Assembly (NCBI GenBank): GCA_021850555.1
Contig: JAJZLX010000401.1
Coordinates: 1 to 19,316 of the forward strand
Direction: 5' to 3'
Source of the DNA: Pseudomonadota bacterium
GTDB taxonomy: Bacteria; Pseudomonadota; Gammaproteobacteria; Steroidobacterales; Steroidobacteraceae
DNA: 19,316 nucleotides
The notes under the pieces are model-generated. The model was not told the DNA's origin and made no database searches. It worked only from the letters and a program-made list of their open reading frames with translations. Numbering within the stretch: position 1 is the stretch's first letter; each line of letters opens with the position of its first letter. Below are positions 6,998 through 14,800 of the stretch, one piece after another. Position numbers and translations under genes: made by a program.

Positions 6998-7911
6998 CGT
7001 GTGCCCCGTGCCGCCGTGTGGATCGCGCGGTTCGCGTCCTTCTCGAAGGCCAAAACCGCATGCCGCGCCGATCGAAACTGGCGCTCCTTATAGGCGGCCG
7101 CGACCGCCGCCACGTCGGCGTTGCTGCTCGCGGCGGTAATCGAGTAGGACGCCCTGACTCCGTCGCTCGCCTCGAGCGCAACGATGGTGGTCTCGGTTCC
7201 ATCAACCAGCTCAAGGGCGCCTTTCCAATAGGGTGTCCCGCTCTCTTTGGCGAGCAAGGGTCTCAGCCCCTGATAGAACTCCGCGAAGAACTCTTGGTCC
7301 TTCGCGCGTTCGGCGTTCGCCGGCCCGCACGTCGGGCTCGTATCTCGCCCGATCGCCGGCACATTGCTCTCCGGGCGCGGCCAAAGGATCTCGGCGTCGA
7401 CGAGCCGCACGCTCCCGTGGGGGATCTCGTAGACTGTCTCGTCGCCGCGTCGGAACACGAAATGCTTCGTGTCGTAGCGCGGGTTTCGACGCGGGTTCTT
7501 CCGCACGACTAGGAGCGCGTAAAAGAGATCGATGTTGTGATTCTTATGGTTCACGGTGCGGAAGTAGGTGTCCTTGTCGCCCCCGCTCAACGTCGGATAG
7601 CCGTTGACGTGATGCGTATGCCAATTGCCAAGATGCTCGATCTCGGGGTGGGCGCGCTCGACCGAGCGGAATATCTGTTCCTGATACTCTCCGTCTTGAA
7701 AGAAGCTCGTCGGCGAGCGCCGCGCCGAAGGGCCGGGCTCGATGATGCCCGCGACGTCGATCTCGTAGCGGCCGTCCTTCTCCCGATAGGTGCCGATCAG
7801 CCGGCCGCCGGTTTCGTCCGCGTCATAGCGATCGCACTCGTCAAACACGGCGTCGAGGGCTGCGCGGGGAAGAGTAATGGCGAAGGCCGGGCGTTTCGAT
7901 CCAAAGATCAT
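6994..7911 (-). CDS. JAB/MPN+ (JAMM) metallo-isopeptidase
   Basis: A 305-aa protein with an N-terminal JAB1/MPN+ domain (about 8-165), the family that cleaves ubiquitin-like proteins from their targets or trims their C-termini. The catalytic set is visible: E33 in DETGGRLIG, H98 and H100 in GNWHTHH, S109 and D112 in LSGGD. The spacing from H100 to S109 is eight residues, one more than the usual HxHx7Sx2D, a possible small insertion. A C-terminal region (about 200-305, GALELVDGTETTIVALEASDG and a helical end) is unassigned. ATGA overlaps at both ends couple it to the E1-like gene before and the first MBL gene after. With E1 and E2 homologues next to it, the likely role is processing or removal of the operon's modifier. 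An earlier start would overlap the E1 gene and is not supported. Confidence 0.87.
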   Translation of the reverse strand: MIFGSKRPAFAITLPRAALDAVFDECDRYDADETGGRLIGTYREKDGRYEIDVAGIIEPGPSARRSPTSFFQDGEYQEQIFRSVERAHPEIEHLGNWHTHHVNGYPTLSGGDKDTYFRTVNHKNHNIDLFYALLVVRKNPRRNPRYDTKHFVFRRGDETVYEIPHGSVRLVDAEILWPRPESNVPAIGRDTSPTCGPANAERAKDQEFFAEFYQGLRPLLAKESGTPYWKGALELVDGTETTIVALEASDGVRASYSITAASSNADVAAVAAAYKERQFRSARHAVLAFEKDANRAIHTAARGTR

Positions 7912-8756
7912 GCAACCTCCGCCTCTGAGCAGACGCGGCACGTCTCCTGCGGGCTTAACTCGATCCGCTGGAGCTCGAAATGCTTCTTGAAGGGATGCAC
8001 TGGGCGGTTGCCCCAGATCACGTAGTTCTCGGCGATCGGGTCGAGATATTTCGGGCGCGAAGGCAGCGCACGCGCAATCGCATCGAGGACGAAGCGCGTA
8101 TGGAATGACGTGATGAAGCTGATATCCACCACAAGGCCGGGCGAGTCCTTGATTTCCGCGATCTCCAGCCCGTAGACCTTTTCCCGCTCCGCCTCGGATA
8201 CTAGGTCGATCTCCTTGATGCCCTCGCGAAAGCGCGTGCGTTGAAGAAATGCCTCGAGGCAGGCGAGGCAGCCACCGGTCCCGGGACGGTACGCGAACAC
8301 CTCGCCGCCGATTCCGCGCGTGAAAACCCGCCCGACGACGAACGGCACACGCTGCCTGACACACAGCTCATTCACCGCGTAGCGCGAGGGCTCGTTGTCC
8401 GTCGCGAGCACGACCACGTCGGCCGCGCCGATGAGCGAGGCCATTGCCGGATGCCGCATAATGTCGGCATCGATGGTCGAGATCCTTGCGTCGGGATTCC
8501 TGTCGTGCAGCACCTCCGCGACCGCCGCCACCTTGCGGCGGCCGATGAAGCGGGCGCCACAGACGTGCCGGATGACGTTCTCAGGACCGACGACGTCATG
8601 GTCGACGAGCGTCACGTTACGAATGCCCGACATCACGAGGTTCTGGGCGACGCTCGCCCCGCCCGAGCCGCACCCGAGCACGAGCGCCTTGACGTCGGCA
8701 AACAGCTCGACATCGAAGAGGGGCGCGATCCGGGCGAAGGTTTGATCGCCGCTCAT
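7908..8756 (-). CDS. ThiF/E1-like adenylating enzyme
   Basis: A 282-aa single-domain member of the ThiF/MoeB/E1 family, which activates the C-terminus of a beta-grasp or similar modifier with ATP. Seen: the Rossmann loop LGCGSGG (27-33), VDHDVVGPENVIRH (51-64, with Asp52, Asn60 and Arg63), K75 and ATDNEPSR (118-125). Two CxxC pairs, C163/C166 and C273/C276, should bind structural zinc. No Cys occurs between C166 and C273, where many thioester-forming E1s carry the catalytic Cys, so this enzyme may only adenylate and pass the modifier straight to the E2, or use another residue. The ATG at 8756 overlaps the previous stop as ATGA and is preferred to a longer start that would run into the E2-like gene. 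It is also ATGA-linked to the JAB gene. Confidence 0.88.
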   Translation of the reverse strand: MSGDQTFARIAPLFDVELFADVKALVLGCGSGGASVAQNLVMSGIRNVTLVDHDVVGPENVIRHVCGARFIGRRKVAAVAEVLHDRNPDARISTIDADIMRHPAMASLIGAADVVVLATDNEPSRYAVNELCVRQRVPFVVGRVFTRGIGGEVFAYRPGTGGCLACLEAFLQRTRFREGIKEIDLVSEAEREKVYGLEIAEIKDSPGLVVDISFITSFHTRFVLDAIARALPSRPKYLDPIAENYVIWGNRPVHPFKKHFELQRIELSPQETCRVCSEAEVA

Positions 8757-9283
8757 GCCGTACCGCCGTCCGCCGGCCACTCGCCGTTCTTGCGCCATTT
8801 GGAGTAGTGCTTGAGCCAGGTCCGCGCCAAGCCGAGGGCGTGTCCCACATCATGGGTCTTGCCGTTCCAGCTCGCCGCCACGCCGAATATCGAGAGCGAT
8901 CCGTCCTGCCAACGATGCGGCGCATTATCTGCGACCGGCTGCGCGTAGATGCGCGGCGCGGCGTTCGGATAGCCGTGGGGCAATACGACCGAGATCACAA
9001 CCTTCGTGCCCGCCGAGGGCTCATCACAGCTAATCTCGAGCTCCTTGCGCTCGTTGATGCTCAGCTTGTAACTCGTCTTCTTTTCCTCGAGCAGATTCAA
9101 CTCCTGGGCGATGCGTTCCGGCGAGATGTCCGGCAGGAGGAAGGAAACGGGGACGAGACACGCCTTGGGCTCGCCGTTGCGCTCGACGACGAACACCTCG
9201 CCGTCGCGCGCTACGCGATCGAGCACCTCGCCGGGCGAACTCCTCAGTTGCATCATCGGCAGCGTCTTGAAGTCGATCTTCAT
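8753..9283 (-). CDS. Phd/YefM-antitoxin-like domain fused to a Cys-less E2-like domain
   Basis: A 176-aa two-part protein. Residues about 9-50 (LRSSPGEVLDRVARDGEVFV, then ERNGEPKACLVPV) match the Phd/YefM antitoxin pattern, a DNA-binding fold that represses toxin-antitoxin operons. Residues about 60-170 match the neighbouring E2: GYPNAAPRIYAQP, then PHRWQDGSLSIFGV, then a C-terminal helix ending SKWRKNGEWP. At the active-site position (GNIC in the sister) it reads GSLS, so Ser131 replaces the catalytic Cys. The E2 half is therefore probably a pseudo-enzyme, unless it uses Ser. The ATG at 9283 was chosen: it lies 8 nt after the previous stop, behind GCGGCGGA. Its stop overlaps the E1 start as ATGA. 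Likely roles are scaffold, modifier-bound sensor or transcriptional regulator; all are inference. Confidence 0.75.
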   Translation of the reverse strand: MKIDFKTLPMMQLRSSPGEVLDRVARDGEVFVVERNGEPKACLVPVSFLLPDISPERIAQELNLLEEKKTSYKLSINERKELEISCDEPSAGTKVVISVVLPHGYPNAAPRIYAQPVADNAPHRWQDGSLSIFGVAASWNGKTHDVGHALGLARTWLKHYSKWRKNGEWPADGGTA

Positions 9284-9291
9284 TCCGCCGC

Positions 9292-9666
9292 TCAATGTTT
9301 GATCTCCGCGCCGGGCCATTCGCCGCGCGCACGCCACACTTCGTACTTGTTGAGCCACTTCGCGGCGCGGCCTATGACGAACTTCAGATCATGGATCCCC
9401 GGATTCCACATCGACGGATGCATGTAGCAGATATTCCCCGTCTGATACCGGTGCGGCGACGAGGTGATCGCCGGCGTGTCGACATAGATACGCGGCATCT
9501 CGGAGGGATAGAGGTCTGAAAATCGGATTGACAGAACGTACACGCCGGCAGCCGTCTGCAGCGCCGTGCGCACGTAGACCTTGCCGTCCGTCGTCGGGTG
9601 GAGCTCGACGACCGCGAAGGTTCCCTTCGCATCGGCAAACTCTCGCTGAATGCGGTTCACATCCAT
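9292..9666 (-). CDS. Ubiquitin-conjugating (E2)-like protein
   Basis: A 124-aa compact E2/UBC-like domain that should carry a modifier as a thioester. Fold marks in order: an N-terminal helix, beta strands (FAVVELHPTTDGKVYVRTAL), YPSEMPRIYVDTP (53-65), which matches the E2 pattern YPxxxP, then PHRYQTGNICYMHPSMW. Cys80 lies in GNIC, the place of the E2 catalytic Cys after the HPN-like turn (here SPHRY). A helix with FVIGRAAKWLNKYEVW closes the domain. It has no N- or C-terminal extension and no E3 neighbour. AGGAGC lies 7 nt before the ATG, and the gene starts 9 nt after the 56-aa gene. Its E2 paralogue follows directly, evidence for a tandem duplication with later divergence. Confidence 0.85.
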   Translation of the reverse strand: MDVNRIQREFADAKGTFAVVELHPTTDGKVYVRTALQTAAGVYVLSIRFSDLYPSEMPRIYVDTPAITSSPHRYQTGNICYMHPSMWNPGIHDLKFVIGRAAKWLNKYEVWRARGEWPGAEIKH

Positions 9667-9675
9667 CGGGCGCTC

Positions 9676-9846
9676 CTAGTACTCACCGCCGAGGTTTTCC
9701 TTCATCGTCAGGGGTCGCTTCGATCCCTGCTCGGCCGTCGTGACAGTGCCGAGCTCGCGAATCTCGCCGTTCGGCAAGATCTGAATCGGGGTGTCTTCCT
9801 CGCTGTTCAGAAGGCTTTCCAGCTCTTGGATCGTCGGTTTGCTCAT
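9676..9846 (-). CDS. 56-aa protein ending in LGGEY; candidate modifier
   Basis: First gene of the E2/E1/JAB operon, 56 aa. It has a short N-terminal helix (TIQELESLLNSEED), a probable two-strand hairpin (PIQILPNGEIREL), a polar linker, and the end PLTMKENLGGEY. No named family recognised, and it is too short for a full beta-grasp ubiquitin fold. The Gly-Gly two residues from the C-terminus is what a JAB peptidase could expose for E1 adenylation, much as ubiquitin-like precursors are trimmed; small, largely disordered modifiers with a diglycine tail are known (Pup). The modifier role is inference from tail, position and lack of another candidate. ATG 9846 is preferred over an upstream in-frame ATG, which reads MQSAVGRE and has no support. 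The ribosome site is poor (GGGACGAGAG directly before the ATG). Confidence 0.65.
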   Translation of the reverse strand: MSKPTIQELESLLNSEEDTPIQILPNGEIRELGTVTTAEQGSKRPLTMKENLGGEY

Positions 9847-10004
9847 CTCTCGTCCCACCGCGGACTGCACGGACTATGATAATTGCACGGTACAGGATAA
9901 CGCTTGCCATGTCCATAAGGCCACGCTTTTGCTTTACAACGCCCGTATAATCAATATGTTGCGCCCAGCCTGCGGCGCCACCCGTTCCGTGCCTGCCTGC
10001 GCGT
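9847..10004. promoter_or_regulatory. Divergent intergenic region between the E2/E1/JAB operon and abiE
   Basis: This AT-richer stretch must hold the start sites of both the minus-strand operon and, with the operators to its right, the abiE pair. On the plus strand a perfect TATAAT lies at 9946-9951, but no good -35 is found 16-18 bp upstream. TGCACGG occurs twice (9866-9872 and 9884-9890, 18 bp apart) just before the 56-aa gene and might be a binding site. No RNA gene or convincing ORF is seen here. Promoter calls are low confidence. Confidence 0.3.
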
Positions 10005-10032
10005 GTCAGAAAAACGTGTACACTATTCCGAC
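10005..10032. promoter_or_regulatory. AbiE operator, copy 1 (28-bp palindromic element)
   Basis: The 28-bp element has outer arms GTCAGAA and TTCCGAC around a central GTGTACAC palindrome. It matches copy 2 at GTCnGAA, the central TACA core and TTCnGAC with the same length, and begins 45 bp before it. It lies upstream of the AbiEi-like antitoxin gene; AbiEi proteins are known to repress their own operon by binding two inverted repeats. Direct sequence evidence for the repeat is strong; the binding protein is inferred. Confidence 0.65.
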
Positions 10033-10049
10033 GGAAGCTGGACCTTTCT

Positions 10050-10077
10050 GTCGGAACGATGTATACAATGTTCTGAC
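10050..10077. promoter_or_regulatory. AbiE operator, copy 2 (overlaps -10 and leader)
   Basis: Second 28-bp copy: arms GTCGGAA and TTCTGAC around TGTATACA. It ends 9 bp before the abiEi ATG and contains TACAAT (10064-10069), a possible -10 box, so a bound repressor would cover the promoter or the ribosome site. The 45-bp period to copy 1 would suit cooperative binding. Confidence 0.62.
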
Positions 10078-10086
10078 GGGATAACC

Positions 10087-10764
10087 ATGGACCTCAAGAC
10101 CGAAATCCAGAAGAGGATGAGCACCCGGGCGCCTTTCGGCGTATGGACGCCTACAGATTTCTTGGACCTTGGCTCGCGCGACGCCATTGACCAGGCGCTT
10201 TCGCGCATGGCCAGCGCGGGAGACATACGCCGGATCACGCGCGGCCTATATGACCTGCCGCGCTCCAATAGGCTGACCGGGAAGCGCACAAATCCCGATC
10301 CGCGGCGAGTCATCGATGCCCTCGCGAGGCGCGACCAAGCGCGCATGCTGGTCGACGGCCTGACGGCTGCCAATGATCTCGGACTGACGGATGCGGTGCC
10401 TGCAAAGATCGCCGTCCACACCGACGCGCGCCTGCGCCCCATTAGGCTTGGAGCGCAAACGATCACGTTCAAGCTGACGGCCCCCAGCCGCCTGCATTGG
10501 GCGGGGCGTCCGGCAATGCGGGTGGTGCAGGCGCTGCAATGGCTGCGCAGCACCATCGACAGCGACCGCGACAGAATCAGCCGCCGTCTTGCCGCGATCC
10601 TTGCAGACCCCGCTCACGGAGCGGCCATCAAGGCAGATTTGCGCGATGGATTCACCACGCTCCCAGATTGGATGCAGACCTTCCTCAGGCCTTTACTGGA
10701 AAATCCGTCACCCGCCGTACCGCTATCGAAGTCGTCGAAACGCCAGAAGGAGGTCCGGCAGTGA
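10087..10764 (+). CDS. abiEi: AbiEi-like antitoxin (type IV toxin-antitoxin, DUF6088-like)
   Basis: A 225-aa antitoxin and transcriptional repressor. The N-terminal winged-helix (about 5-58) ends with the family-typical GDIRRITRGLYDLPR; the middle holds LVDGLTAANDLGLTD, and the second half is the C-terminal domain that counteracts the toxin (AQTITFKLTAPSRLHWAGRP). The ATG at 10087 was chosen because it lies just beyond operator copy 2 and begins the winged helix; an in-frame GTG upstream at 10003 would read through both operators. In the AbiE family the antitoxin does not bind the toxin but opposes its effect on tRNA, and it represses the operon through paired inverted repeats, which are present here. 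It overlaps the toxin start by the last bases of its stop codon. Confidence 0.85.
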   Translation: MDLKTEIQKRMSTRAPFGVWTPTDFLDLGSRDAIDQALSRMASAGDIRRITRGLYDLPRSNRLTGKRTNPDPRRVIDALARRDQARMLVDGLTAANDLGLTDAVPAKIAVHTDARLRPIRLGAQTITFKLTAPSRLHWAGRPAMRVVQALQWLRSTIDSDRDRISRRLAAILADPAHGAAIKADLRDGFTTLPDWMQTFLRPLLENPSPAVPLSKSSKRQKEVRQ

Positions 10765-11840
10765 ATCCTGCCTTTAACACTTTCCTATCGGCCGCGGCAG
10801 CCGATCGCCGCGACGCCTTTCTCGGCGCGAGTCAACGGCTCGGTACGCCGGAGCAAAATATCGAAAAGGATTTCTGGGTAAGCTGGACGCTGGACGCGCT
10901 CTTTAACGGCGCCGCGCGTGGCGGTCCCCGTCTGTTGTTCAAAGGTGGGACGTCCTTGTCGAAGGCCTTCGGGCTGATCTCGCGCTTTTCTGAAGACATC
11001 GACATCACGATCTTCCGTGACGATCTCGGCGAAGCGGCGGATATTGAGGACCTCGAAGAGCTGAGTGGCACGCAGCGGCGGAAGCGGCTCGACGCCATCA
11101 AATCGGCCGCCCAAGCGCATGTGAACGGCCCCATGCGTGCGCAGGTACAGGCGCGTCTCACCGAAGCCCTTGAAGCTGCGGGATTAGACCCGACCGCCGG
11201 CCGGGTTGAGGCTGACCCAGATGATCGGGATCAACAGAGCCTCTTGATCTGGTATCCAAAGGTCACAGCGGCCGATGATGGATACATTCGACCTGCTGTG
11301 AAGATCGAGTCTGGCGCCAAATCCGCGCTCGATCCGAACCAGCCATGCGTCATCCGCCCGTACGTCGCCGATGACCTTGCCGAACTTGAGCTCGACGTGC
11401 CGGGCGTCACCACGGTCGTTGCCGCGCGGACGTTCTGGGACAAAGCCATAATTCTGCATGGCCTCCGGCAATGGTTCGAACGGCGCAGCGTTTTGCGGGG
11501 CGGCGGACAGCGCATTTCCCGCCATTACTACGATGTCTTTCGGCTGTTGGACTCTGATCCTGGCCGGGAGGCAGCGCGCGCATTCGAGTTGGCTAAAGAC
11601 TGCGTGCGGCATGCGCGGATGTTTTTCAATATTCCGGACTTAAATCTCGCGACCGCGGCTCCCGGATCATTCACCCTCTCGCCAAACCCAGAGATGGCTG
11701 CGGCCTTGGCACGCGATTACGCCGCCATGTCGGGGATGATCTTCGGCGCGGCACCAGATCTGAACGACATCCTCGAGGCCGTCGCCAACTTCGAAAACCA
11801 AGTAAACGACGAACAAGCGGACGGCCAGAGCTCACGATGA
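10761..11840 (+). CDS. abiEii: AbiEii-type nucleotidyltransferase toxin
   Basis: A 359-aa toxin of the AbiEii/AbiGii nucleotidyltransferase family; characterised members inhibit growth by adding nucleotides to tRNA acceptor ends, giving abortive infection. The nucleotidyltransferase signature is intact: [21 protein letters not shown] (61-81), with metal-binding D79 and D81 in SEDID. Further conserved parts are [25 protein letters not shown] (a Lys in the second active-site motif) and [10 protein letters not shown]. The GTG start overlaps the antitoxin's TGA (GTGA) and has AAGGAGG 7 nt upstream, a strong site that decides the start; a longer reading from 10497 overlaps the antitoxin in another frame. 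The gene seems complete. It is followed after 31 bp by the helicase gene, so it could be co-transcribed with it. Confidence 0.87.
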   Translation: MNPAFNTFLSAAAADRRDAFLGASQRLGTPEQNIEKDFWVSWTLDALFNGAARGGPRLLFKGGTSLSKAFGLISRFSEDIDITIFRDDLGEAADIEDLEELSGTQRRKRLDAIKSAAQAHVNGPMRAQVQARLTEALEAAGLDPTAGRVEADPDDRDQQSLLIWYPKVTAADDGYIRPAVKIESGAKSALDPNQPCVIRPYVADDLAELELDVPGVTTVVAARTFWDKAIILHGLRQWFERRSVLRGGGQRISRHYYDVFRLLDSDPGREAARAFELAKDCVRHARMFFNIPDLNLATAAPGSFTLSPNPEMAAALARDYAAMSGMIFGAAPDLNDILEAVANFENQVNDEQADGQSSR

Positions 11841-11871
11841 TGCAGACCGATCCAACAGCGGTTTTAAACGC

Positions 11872-14800
11872 ATGAAACTTGAAGAGCTTGCATCCGGGCA
11901 AAGCCTCTCGGGCATTGAGCCTGCGGATATTGTCTCGGTAGTGGCATTGGTGCCGCTTGCCGAGGGCTCTGTTCAACTCATTTACCGCAGGCCGGACGGG
12001 GCCATGAAAGAGCGCCTGCTGGGCCGGGCGGATGAAGCGTCGATTGCGATTGCCAGTTCGGAGCGCCCATTTTCTTTCGACGGCGATGGCGCTGCGTTTC
12101 AGCTCGCTTGCGAGGCCAAACGCATCGACCTGGCGTTTCTCTTCGATCCGATGATGGCGGTGCACACCTCGAACGTGGTGCCGTTGCCGCACCAGATCAC
12201 GGCGGTGTACGAGTCGCTGCTGCCGCGCCAGCCTCTGCGGTTCGTGCTCGCCGACGACCCAGGCGCCGGCAAGACCATCATGGCTGGGCTTTACATCCGC
12301 GAGCTCATCATGCGCGCGGATTCTCATCGCATCCTGATCATCGTGCCCGGAAGCCTGGTCGAACAATGGCGCGACGAGCTGTTCGAGAAATTTGGCCTCG
12401 AATTCCACATTTACTCAACCCTGCTCGAGCAGGCCTCGCCGAGCGGTAATCCGTTCGATGACTACCCGAAGCTCATCGTCCGTCTCGATCAGCTCTCCCG
12501 CAACGAAGATCTGCAGGAGAAGCTCTGCGCGCCCGGCTGGGATCTGGCGGTCTTCGATGAAGCGCACAAGCTCTCCGCCCATTACTTTGGCACAAAGCTC
12601 GAGAAAACGGCGCGCTTCCGCTTTGCGGAGAAACTCGGCGCACGGACGCGGCATATGCTATTGATGACGGCCACGCCTCACAACGGCAAGGAAGAAGACT
12701 TTCAGCTCTTCCTGTCCTTGCTCGACTCCGATCGCTTCTACGGCAAATTCCGCGACGAAGTCCACAAGGTCGACGCGACCGACCTGATGCGACGGATGGT
12801 GAAGGAGGAACTCGTCAAGTTCGACGGTACGCCGCTGTTTCCTGAACGGCGCGCGTACACCGTCAACTACTCGCTCTCGGATATCGAGGCCGCCCTCTAT
12901 GAGGCGGTCACCGAGTACGTCAAGACCGAGATGGGCAAGGCCGACACGCTCGAAGGGGCGCGCAAGGGTTCCGTCGGCTTCGCGCTGACGGCGCTGCAGC
13001 GGCGGCTCGCCTCGAGCCCGGAAGCCATCTATCAATCACTCAAGCGCCGCCGGGAGCGGCTCGAGAACAGACTGCGCGATGAGAAGCTCGGCAGCCGCGG
13101 GAAGAGGGCACTTGCCGAGACGATCGAGCCGGTTCCCGAGGACGATGACGAGCTGACGGCAGAAGAGGCAGAAGGTCTCGAGGAGACGCTCGTCGATGAG
13201 GCAACGGCCGCCAGTAGCGTAGCGGAACTGGAAGGGGAGATCGTGATCCTTCAGGACCTCGAGCGCCAGGCCAAGGCGGTCGTCGCCTCCGGCCAGGACC
13301 GCAAGTGGGACGAGCTGTCGAAGATCCTGCAGAACCATCCCGAGATGCGCGATGCCTCGGGCCGCCAGCGCAAGCTCATCATTTTTTCCGAGCACCGAGA
13401 TACGCTGAACTACCTGTATACCAAGATTGCCGGCGTGATTGGCAACGCCGAGGCCATTGTCACCATCCACGGCGGGACACATCGGGACGAGCGTCGCCGC
13501 CTGCAGGCCCTCTTTCGCTCCGATCCGGAGGTGCGCGTACTCGTCGCGACTGATGCGGCGGGAGAAGGCGTGAACCTGCAGAACGCAAACCTGATGGTCA
13601 ATTACGACCTGCCGTGGAACCCCAATCGTCTCGAGCAGCGCTTCGGGCGCATCCACCGCATCGGCCAGACCGAGGTGTGTCACCTCTGGAACCTCGTCGC
13701 CAAAGAGACGCGCGAAGGCGACGTGTACCACCGTCTCCTGCAGAAGCTCGAGATCGAAAACGCCGCGCTCAAAGGCCGCGTCTTTGACATCCTTGGCGAG
13801 GTCTTCGAGGACATGAGCTTGAAGGACCTGCTGATGCAAGCCATCCGCTATGGCGACCAGCCGGAAGTCCGTGCACGGCTCACCAAGAAGATCGATCAGG
13901 CACTCGACCGAGAGCACTTGAGGGCCCTTCTTGACCGTGACGCTCTGGACCAAACGACGATGAGCGCGGAGCGGCTATTTGCAGTCAAGGAGGAAATGGA
14001 GAAGGCCGAGGCGCGCCGGCTGCAGCCGTATTTCGTGCGGGCCTTCTTCCTCAAGGCCCTCGAAGCACTCGGCGGCACCGCACATACGCGCGAAGCGGGT
14101 CGCATCGAGATCACCCATGTTCCCGCCGCGATCCGCGAACGGGATCGCCGTATCACCGGCCGCAACCGGCGTGAGCACGAGCCGGTGCTGAAGCGCTACG
14201 AGCGAATCTGCTTCGAGCGCGAAGCGATCCAGCCGCTCGACAAGCCGGGGCAGCCGCGCGCTGTGCTGATGCACCCCGGCCATCCCCTGATGCTCTCGAT
14301 GTCGGACATGATCCTCGAACAGCATACGAACCTGCTGCGGCAGGGTGCCGTGCTGATCGACGCCGCCGATGAAGGCGTCGAGCCGGCGCTTCTGTTCCTG
14401 CTCACCCACGAAATCAAGTCAGGCGACGGCGCTGTGCTCTCCAAGCGCATTCAGTTCGTGCGCGTCGCCGCGGATGGCACGGCGACGTTTGCCGGCTGGG
14501 CGCCCCACTTGGACCTCACCCCTTTGCCGGAAGGGGATCTCCCGCTGCTCGCGGACGTGCTCAAGGCGCCGTGGCTCACGGCGGGGCAGGAGGCTCGGGC
14601 ACTCGCGCTCGCGGCGCAGAGCCTCGTGCCGGAGCACTACAACGAAGTCGCACACCGGCGCATCGTTCACGTCGATAAGACACTCCAGGCGGTCCATCAG
14701 CGTCTGAGCAAGGAGATCGCCTTCTGGCAGGACCGTTGGCTCAAGCTCAAGGACGACGGCGAGTCCGGCAAAGACGTGCGCCTCAACCTGGAGAACGCCC

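Noticed and set aside
5363..7093. Long plus-strand open frame (576 codons) opposite the MBL/4-TM/MBL genes
   Set aside because: It is Arg/Pro/His-rich, has no domain pattern and mirrors three well-supported minus-strand genes with motifs; a GC-rich antisense shadow.
7912..8364. Extended N-terminus for the JAB protein
   Set aside because: It overlaps the E1-like gene in another frame and is Arg-rich; the ATGA start at 7911 begins the JAB fold directly.
4363..9846. Assignment as a standard BilABCD or CBASS operon
   Set aside because: No tandem beta-grasp ubiquitin-like gene and no CD-NTase cyclase is present, and the MBL/TM partners do not belong to the basic forms of these systems.
10003..10086. 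In-frame upstream GTG that would extend the AbiEi-like antitoxin by 28 residues
   Set aside because: It would translate across both palindromic operators, and the winged helix starts properly at the ATG at 10087.
10497..10760. Longer start for the AbiEii toxin inside the antitoxin gene
   Set aside because: The GTG at 10761 has AAGGAGG at the right distance and the usual GTGA overlap; the extension is out-of-frame antitoxin sequence.
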